Assembly (NCBI GenBank): GCA_023101885.1
Contig: JALPQD010000138.1
Location: 3,510,489 to 3,574,488, forward strand
Origin: Typhlomys cinereus
Lineage: Eukaryota; Chordata; Mammalia; Rodentia; Platacanthomyidae
Length of the DNA: 64,000 nucleotides
Reading direction: 5' to 3'
Shown here: one piece after another, positions 57,046-64,000 of the stretch
Layout of the letters: every line of letters starts with the position of its first letter
How positions within the stretch are numbered: position 1 is the stretch's first letter
The notes under the pieces: model-generated
The model's input: the letters and a program-made list of their open reading frames with translations, nothing else
What the model was told of the DNA's origin: nothing
Databases searched by the model: none
Translations under genes and position numbers: made by a program

Positions 57046-57054
57046 AGAAAGAGT
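56847..57054 (+). repeat. (GAAA)n / GA-rich purine tract
   Basis: About 21 GAAA units, then mixed GAGA/GAAA to 57054: over 200 bp of uninterrupted purines on one strand. Confidence 0.95.
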
Positions 57055-57091
57055 CAAAGTAAGATTATTTTTCCCCTAAAACCCCAAAGGT

Positions 57092-57430
57092 GTTATTGTT
57101 TGAGTGTGAAATGTCCCCATATTTGCGTTTGAACATTTTGGTCTCAAGATGGTAGCACACTTTTGAGATGTTCTGGAACCTTCTGGAGATGGGAACTCAC
57201 TGGAGAAAGTGAAAAACTAGAGGGGCAGTTCTTAGGGCACAGTAGTAGCACATTGCTTCTAGCGTGTGTCTCTCTGGCTTCTTGTCCACCAAGATGTGAA
57301 TGAGCACGTCATCTTGCTGCCTCATCCTGCTGCCTCATCCTGCCGCAGAGACAGTCAAAGCAAATCCTCCTCATCTGCTTCCTGTTGGGACTTTAGTTGT
57401 AGCAACAAGGAAAGTAACTCCTGCAGAGCA
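57092..57430 (+). mobile_element. ORR1/MT-like MaLR LTR
   Basis: gttattgtttgagtgtgaaa, ttctggagatgggaactcac and a terminal tagcaacaaggaaagtaact match the rodent MaLR LTR plan. Confidence 0.65.
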
Positions 57431-57949
57431 ATGTGGCCCTGTGGATGCCAACATATTAGACTAATAGAACAGATTTTAACTCCAGCATCTAGAGCCGTGA
57501 GCGGTGAAGTTTCTGCTATGCAGACCCCTGAGTATTGTGGCCATCTGTTACAATAGCTGTAGGAAACTAACATGTTCACCAAGCACCTCGCCTCCCCCGC
57601 AGCCCCATGATTCAGGGAACATCAGGAAGAAGGGTGAGCCCAGGTTTGCGGGGTGCTGGCACACAGCAGTTTCTGTCCACAGCAGGGCCTCTGAGTCCAC
57701 ACACTCACTGCGGCTGTACCTGCTTCTACAGGACCTGCACAGGACTTGGTCTAGCGACGGTTCACCATGGAAGGGAAACAATCTCACGAGGCCCTACACC
57801 TCCTTGAGAGAGGACTGAGGATTAATGCAGCACCGGGGAGGAGGAAGAAAAGAAGGAGGGCATAGTGGAACACCTCCCCCAATGGTATGTGTGCCTGCTA
57901 TTGGATCATCCATGCCCCAACCATGCCAGTACAGGCAACCTAGTGCCAC
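57431..57949. other. Unassigned intergenic sequence
   Basis: No gene; may include old L1 3' UTR at the right. Confidence 0.3.
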
Positions 57950-58110
57950 ACTACAAAAAGACATGCAAGCATGAGAGAAAACTAGTTGGGGAAAGGGAGG
58001 TTTGCATTGGGAAAGGAGGAGCATGGGATTGGGTAATAAAGGAGTTGTGACATAAATTCATTTTATTCATGTATGAAACTTTAAAAATATAAACATGCCA
58101 ATTAAAGACA
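57950..58110 (+). mobile_element. Old L1 3' end
   Basis: The purine-rich gttggggaaagggaggtttg, then tgggattgggtaataaagga and tttattcatgtatgaaactt follow the layout of old rodent L1 3' ends. Confidence 0.5.
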
Positions 58111-58136
58111 TTGCAACATTGAAAAAAAAACTCATG

Positions 58137-58320
58137 GGCTGGAAAGATGGTTCATGGATTAAGACTCTGTCTTGCAAGCAGAAGGTCCTAAGTTGAAATC
58201 CCACTGTGAAAATGCCAGGTGGAAACGGAGGCAGCCTGTACTTCTAGCCCTGGTGGGTAGAGCCTGGGAAATCCCAGAGCAAAGCAAGAAGATAGAAGCA
58301 ATCCAGGATGATCAATTAAA
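58137..58320 (+). mobile_element. Older Dip-like SINE, truncated
   Basis: gggctggaaagatggttcat, gtggaaacggaggcagcctg, cagagcaaagcaagaagata; no CA tail. Confidence 0.75.
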
Positions 58321-58754
58321 AAATATCTATAATTGGGACTGGCCAAATCTGATGACTGACGTTGATCTGATTAGACAGCACACAGTGGAAAGAGAGACTG
58401 ATTCCACAAATTTTCCCTGATCTCTATAATGGCACTATAGACCAGGATTAGACACGAGATACGAAAGAAAGAGAGAAAAAACATAAAACTTACATATGTG
58501 TGTGTGCTAACCCACCACACACACACACACACACACACCACAACAATGATTGAACCTTGTTTCTTTACTTCATTGTTTTGATTAAAAGGTCAGCACCAAT
58601 ATAAACGTAGGTACAGAAAATGTACAGATTATGACCAGAATTGCACTTTACAACTGCCTATTGTTAGCTTTTGTTAGAGATTTACTGTCATAATTTAAAA
58701 CATGTATACAACTCATAAATATGAAACTACAATTCTTATGTGTTGATTTAAAAG
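58321..58754. other. Unassigned sequence with (CA)n
   Basis: (CA)n at 58516-58540. No gene. Confidence 0.4.
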
Positions 58755-59055
58755 AAGGAACAGACGTTGGGGAGATACAAGTGGTAAACGCTTTGCGCTC
58801 ACAACGTAACATGACCTGCGTTGGATCCCGGAATCCCACCATTAAAATGTGGGATTATGGGAGCACTCTATACTTACAGCCCCTTGAAGGCAGAGGCCTG
58901 GAGACCCCCGATGTAAAGCAATATGGAGGGTAGAGCATATCCAGGATGATTTCTAATGTCATTCTTGGGCCTCCCCAGGCATTTACACACTCAAATACCC
59001 CCACACCTGTATACACCCACTTACATGCACAAGCACACACACAGACACATAACAG
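58755..59055 (+). mobile_element. Older Dip-like SINE, diverged
   Basis: gaacagacgttggggagata, gaaggcagaggcctggagac, gatttctaatgtcattcttg; CA-rich tail. Confidence 0.65.
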
Positions 59056-59494
59056 AAGAAAAATTGGAGGGACAAAAAAAGGGAGGAGGGGGAAAGAGAG
59101 GAGTTAGAAGACAAGAAGGCTGCTTGAGGCTTCTAGGTGGACGTGGTGGAGATGCACTTTATTTTGTAGAGATTCCAATTTTTTCAGGTCTCCTCTTAGA
59201 ACACGACTCTTCTAGGATTGTGCTCTGGCTGATTGCTTGCTTCCTAAAGGGCAATGCCCTGGCTTTTAGCCTGGGGGACAAAAGTCTCAGCTGCCAACAT
59301 TTGTTTACACAGGTCTTTGAAAAGGGCCCAGCTGGCCCAAAAGCTCTGAAACAAGCGCACAGACGAGGCCACTGTTAATTGCCACAGCTTTCATTGCACT
59401 GTTGACAGAGTATGCAGAGCCTTTCTGAGCTCCTATGGAAGATGGATGCTTACTCTTGTACTGTGAGCTGAGGTTTTTTATTTTCATTTGGCCA
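59056..59494. other. Unassigned intergenic sequence
   Basis: No gene or repeat recognised. Confidence 0.3.
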
Positions 59495-59755
59495 TCAATC
59501 CACCCACCTGCCTACTGACTTTACTCATCCACCATCCATCCACCCATCCATCCACCCATCCATCCCCATCATCCATCCACCACCCACACCCATCCACCCA
59601 TCCATCCACCCATCCATCCATCCATCCCATCCCATCCATCCACCCACCCACCCATCCATCCTCCATCCACCCACCCACCCATCCAATCCATCCATCCATC
59701 CATCCACCCATCCGTCCATCTACCTAATTATTCATCCATCCATCCACCCACTCAC
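59495..59755 (+). repeat. (CATC)/(CACC) tetranucleotide array
   Basis: About 260 bp of CATC, CACC and CCATC units with interruptions; all frames are open, encoding His/Pro/Ser- or Trp/Met/Asp/Gly-rich artefacts. An AT-rich run follows at 59770-59830. Confidence 0.95.
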
Positions 59756-61985
59756 CACTATCATAACAACAAAATATATATTATAATATATATTTATATT
59801 AAAATATAAATTAATATACAAACATATAACCACATACATCTTTTTTATACATCTATTTTTCCACTTTGTAGCTTCTGGAAATTTTTCAAAACTTCTGTGC
59901 TGATGTACTCTTTCTCGTTTCTGGTTGGTTGTGTTTTATCTTGTTTTCCTTAAGAAATCTTTTCTAAGGTCATCATGGGCTAGACAAGAGTTCAATGTCC
60001 GTCTAAGTTACATAGAGACACTCTGTCTTAAGACAAACAAAGTAAGATTTGATCATTCTGTCACATTGTGGAAATGTGAGAGGAAAACATTAACTGCTAA
60101 CCATTGTGTGTGTGTGTGTTGTGTGTGTGTGTGTGAAGTGTGTGTGAAAGCACACTTATACTACCATTTGAAAGCATGTGCATATGCATCAGACACCAAT
60201 GCACTATACAGTCAATTCTTTTTGGGATGGAGAGACTCTATTTGTCATTGTCGCTTCTTTTCAAACATGTACCCCTGAGGTGGAATTGCTGGACCATATC
60301 TTCACTTTGTCTTCTCATTTGTGGTGACCCATGATCATTTGTATTCTGCTTCGGGGATTTGTGGCACCTGCTCACGCTTGCTCCTGTTTCACAGAGGCTA
60401 ATGCTTCTTGTCTAAGGGAGGAAGGCAAAAAAATTCCTTTCCCAGCCAGGACACAGCTAACCTGCACTTAGCACTTAATAACTTGGCAGGATCTGTTTAG
60501 CGTCCCCAGAAACTTCTAGGGACAAGGGGACCTTCCATGGTCTCCTTACATGGTCAGAGTATTTCTGCTACCCCAGAAATAGCAATAAGACTTGCCCTCA
60601 ACTGCTCTATGAAGGGAAATGGAGTATTTCCTTCTCTAAAAATTCACTCTTATTCATGTTCTACTGAGGTCTGTTCATTGGGTAGCTGGACATGGGGAAC
60701 AAAAATAAAAGCGTGGATCTCCGGATTAGGGAATTCATTGTGTGTGTGTGTAGGGGGGTAGTTCCTTCCCAAGAACCCTGAAATGATAGTTGGATTGTTT
60801 CACACAAGATTAAGAGCGTTTTAGTATGTTTTGGCAATGGCAGCTCTACATTTGTTGGATTCTGAAATTGGATGATTTCAAAAATAATCCAAAATAATCA
60901 ATTTAAAATTAGACATGTTTTTATTTATTTTTACTTCTTAAAAGGTCTTTGCAAGTGGTAGGAAGCAATTTAAATGTAAGCTTTGCTCATTTTGGGGGGA
61001 GTGTGAAAAGACCCTGTCGTCTCATTCTCTCTCTCGGTGGTCCTGTTTGCTTAAGTTTCTATTAGTATTCTCCCTCCCAGTTAGGAACTAAGGACTTGGA
61101 TGGTGTTGGAAATTTTGGATGGTAGGTAAACATTCAAGCTGTGCAGTCTGAGGTTTTCAGGAGCTAAGAAGTCTATGGTAATAAAGGTTAGGACAGGAGA
61201 CAGTGAGAAAAGGTGTTTGATGTTTGAAAATACCATGCCCATGCTAGGAAATTCAGATAGAACAAAAAGCAAGATGATGTAGCTGTATTGTCTACTAGCT
61301 AGAGATAAGCAATGTCCAGTTTTGGTAATATTCTCCTGGTTGGTTTTATAACCGTTGAATTGTAACTTACTGTTTGTTGTTATTTTTTTCTCTACTTTTG
61401 CTATCATAATACTTGGGAACATTTCCGGGCCATGTGTTTCATAGATGTATATTTTAATATTTTAAGGATTTTTTCCTTAGGAAAGTGAAAAGAAATCCAA
61501 AATACTGGCTGATATGATCAAGTCAACTGGTGACCAAAATATGTAGATGCTACCACCGAAAGGAAAAATTTCGAAATACTGAAGTGACATTTTCAGATAA
61601 TGGGTGTGTATCAAGCTGAGCTGTCAAGAGGGTTAAAATCTGTGTTTGATTTTATTTTTTCTCTGTCCCAAATTTTTTTTTAAAAAATTCTTCTAAAAAT
61701 TTTCATTTTAATAAGTAACATATTCACACATGTAGACTTTCAAATGACGCAGCTTAAAAGTAGTTTCCTACCTGCCCTTGTCTTTCCAACCATGGTGTCC
61801 TTACAACATGGGTAACTTACCAAAACAGTAAGTTACAAATTCAAGCGGTTATAAAAACCAACCAGGAGAATAGTTACCAACCATGGTGTCTGAGCCGTCC
61901 ATTCCGAGAAGTTTCTTGGGTATATCTCCAGAGCTGGTCTATGCGTGTATTAAATGTCTTTCTCCCACAAGTGTCAGAGGTAGAA
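59756..61985. other. Unassigned intergenic sequence, small L1-like piece
   Basis: 60262-60305 (aacatgtacccctgaggtgg, aattgctggaccatat) resembles an antisense old L1 ORF2 end. (TG)n at 60104-60138. No gene. Confidence 0.35.
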
Positions 61986-61989
61986 CCAT

Positions 61990-62100
61990 GTGTTGCGTGC
62001 AACTGTGTTTGACACTGTGGTCTCAACTGGCGGCATTGTTTTGGGAAACTGTGAAACCTTGGGATGCAGGATCTAGCTGGCTGGACACAGGCGCGTAGCA
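61990..62100 (+). mobile_element. Possible MaLR LTR fragment
   Basis: tgtggtctcaactggcggca, ttgttttgggaaactgtgaa and acct resemble ORR1/MTE-type LTR interiors; ends not defined. Confidence 0.4.
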
Positions 62101-62523
62101 GTGGACAAACTGAAGAGGATGCCCGCTTTGGGTTTTGACTGGAGCTCCTTGACGTCCTTCTGCTCAAGTGGGCAAGGTGTCCAGCGACTAGACCCGGCAG
62201 CCATAAAACTGGCCAGGCTCTAGATCCCCACGCTTCTCGACAGATACTCTAGTCCTGATACCTTTCCTAACACTGTGGACCAATATCCGTGGAAACTATG
62301 GGCTGACATATAATTTTTCTTCCTCATCTGCTGTTTGGACCAGTGTTTGGTCAGAGCTGTGCAGAAAAATAGACCGTACACCTCGAGTCTATTTCAATTT
62401 TGCTTATGGGCTTTGCTTCATTTTCCTTAATCCATGCTTTATAAAGAAGCCTACTATTTCATTATCTCATGCCAGTTATTGGGATGGCTTTTTAAAAAAC
62501 AGCTTACCTTTTATTTTATTTAG

Positions 62524-62840
62524 TGTCATGGTTAAGCACAAGTAGTTGAGTTTAAGCCCAGAGCAACCTGAAGGGTTATCTAGCTGATGGGGAAGGGCCA
62601 GCCTTATGTGGGTGGGATTAGGCCCTGGAATAAATCATGGAGAGCTGGGTGAGGGAGTTGGCATCCTTCTGTACACTTGGCCAGACATGCTGGTCTGGGA
62701 AGTAAGGACCGTCTCTCACTCAGCCATTAGTGTGTGATGGTGTGCCTCAAGCTGGACTGAGAAGTGTAACCGTACTGTCATAAGGAAATAAAACTCCTTG
62801 TTCCTTAAGCCGTTTGATGGCCGCAGCGCGAACTGTAACA
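62524..62840 (+). mobile_element. LTR-like repeat, family 2, sense, near complete
   Basis: Begins TGTCATGGTTAAGCACAAG and ends GAACTGTAACA. Has cttatgtgggtgggattagg, cttggccagacatgctggtc and ggaaataaaactccttgttc with AATAAA near the 3' end. No TSD seen. Confidence 0.65.
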
Positions 62841-63365
62841 TTGAACTAAGATGTGTTGAACCTGTCTCACAGACAGTTGCTGTTGCTGTATTTATAATTG
62901 GTGATGTTTTATTAATGTTTTGATCTCACTGTAGGCCCAGACTCAACCACTCACTCCTTCTCATCCTTCTTGAGTATAGGATTCCACTATGAATGAGAAT
63001 TTACTAGTCCAGTTATTAAATTATCTCTATTCCTGAGTTTTCTTCAACCACCAACCACCTCTTCACACTCCCATCACTGTTATATGCTGACGACAATCTC
63101 GAGAGGTATTTACTGAGCTTTTTCTATTTCTTATTCAACTTGAACACTTCTCCTTTTCCCTTTCCCTTATTTCCAGTGCACTTATTAAATATTAAGTCAA
63201 TACCAGTGTTTCATGTTTGGGGTATCAACTGGTATTTTCTCCCTGAGATTCCTTCTTGAAAAAGCCTCTGCTTTACCTGGAATAATAACTGCCTCCGAGA
63301 TAGAATGGGATGGGACACATAATCACCAGGTAAGAGAAATAAGGTTGTCTTTAAAGCATTGATTT
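62841..63365. other. Unassigned intergenic sequence
   Basis: No gene or repeat recognised. Confidence 0.3.
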
Positions 63366-63452
63366 TATATATATAATATATATTGATTAATATTATATAT
63401 TAATCTTATATATAATATATATGATTGTGTGTGTATATATTATACATTTATA
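63366..63452 (+). repeat. AT-rich quasi-palindrome
   Basis: The core gattaatattatatattaatc (63384-63404) is almost self-complementary and is flanked on both sides by tatatataatatat runs. Confidence 0.8.
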
Positions 63453-63934
63453 CACACATCCACATCTGTAGAGAATATAGAAATAATATGGTAAACATTC
63501 CAAAATGGCTAAGTGAGAGCAATGTCAATGTTCCAACTGAAATAGTATGTGTAAGTTATCCATTTGCAACTCTAAACTTCAAACATTAAAATATGCTACT
63601 TTCTCTCACCATTGATCATTCTCACCCAACAGATCGGCCAATATAGTTACACATCCCCCCAAATTCTACAAACCATTGACAAAGATCAATTCTATTTTTC
63701 TCTCTAAACATTTCCATTTCATACTTCCCCCGCCTGCTGTGACCGCTGCTTGCTGGATATGATAGAATGTATGTTATCAGATCATTTCTCTCAGAATTTG
63801 CGTGAATGCATACTACCTGGAACTGTGCACTATTGTTGCTGAAAGTCTGATACAGAGAGGGACTGCGACCCTCAAGTGATTATGTGAGACTGTTTTTAAA
63901 AAAAACTATTATTTATTTATTTTTATTTATTTTA
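63453..63934. other. Unassigned intergenic sequence
   Basis: No gene or repeat recognised. Confidence 0.3.
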
Positions 63935-63935
63935 T

Positions 63936-64000
63936 GTGTGTGTGTATCAGAGGGGACTGTGTGTCCCTTTTGAGGGACTAAGGGTGACTTCGGGAATCCT
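63936..64000 (-). mobile_element. Dip-like SINE, antisense, cut by the window edge
   Basis: Starts with tgtgtgtgtat and continues gggtgacttcgggaatcct, the antisense 3' part of the older subtype. Confidence 0.65.

Noticed and set aside
56768..57079. Lys/Glu/Arg-rich frame resembling a coiled coil
   Set aside because: Translation of (GAAA)n.
59484..59727. Spaced repeats that could suggest a CRISPR-like array or a repetitive protein
   Set aside because: It is a tetranucleotide microsatellite in mammalian nuclear DNA; units vary and there are no unique spacers.
34500..64000. A second gene, such as RDX, upstream of FDX1
   Set aside because: No exon with recognisable coding content was found on either strand; in human the neighbour lies much farther away.
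1..64000. A previously undescribed multi-gene system
   Set aside because: The window contains one ordinary housekeeping/steroidogenic gene and mobile elements; nothing supports linked novel genes.

Overview
The window is nuclear DNA from a mammal, almost certainly a rodent. The evidence is CA/TG microsatellites, B1-, B4/ID- and B3-like SINEs, rodent-style L1 3' ends and MaLR (ERVL-type) LTRs. The most abundant SINE is a tRNA-derived B2-superfamily element whose head reads GGGGCTGGAGAGGTGGCTCA. It looks most like the Dip-type SINEs described from jerboas and jumping mice, so a dipodoid is my best guess; that is inference, and the species cannot be fixed from this window.

Only one protein-coding gene is supported: FDX1 (adrenodoxin, mitochondrial ferredoxin 1), on the minus strand. 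Its four coding exons are 34084-34265, 28312-28436, 25256-25385 and 22048-22162. All boundaries are canonical GT/AG, the phases join, and the exons encode an unbroken 183-residue precursor. Exon 1 lies in a CpG island (about 33560-34460) with a TATA-like and GC-box promoter. An AATAAA lies five bases after the stop codon. Introns 1-3 (5647, 2926 and 3093 bp) hold SINEs, MIR and MER5A relics and an L1 piece.

The left flank (1-22 kb, downstream of the gene) holds two 5'-truncated L1 copies with long target-site duplications (TSDs), a (TTTGG)n array inside a SINE, and a broken endogenous retrovirus with an RNase H-like motif. It also has a fragmented MaLR filled with SINEs, and an apparently repeat-free stretch around 19.55-20.55 kb. 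The right flank (34.5-64 kb, upstream of the gene) is intergenic. It holds a MaLR solo LTR with a 5-bp TSD, a complete MaLR with nearly identical LTRs (40885-43029), an intracisternal-A-like solo LTR inserted in a SINE (45331-45749), L2, MLT1 and ORR1-like relics, and several micro- and minisatellites.

I found no credible new biological system. The observations most worth following up are the apparently recent MaLR activity, the homogeneous young SINE subfamily, and the very short potential FDX1 3' UTR.
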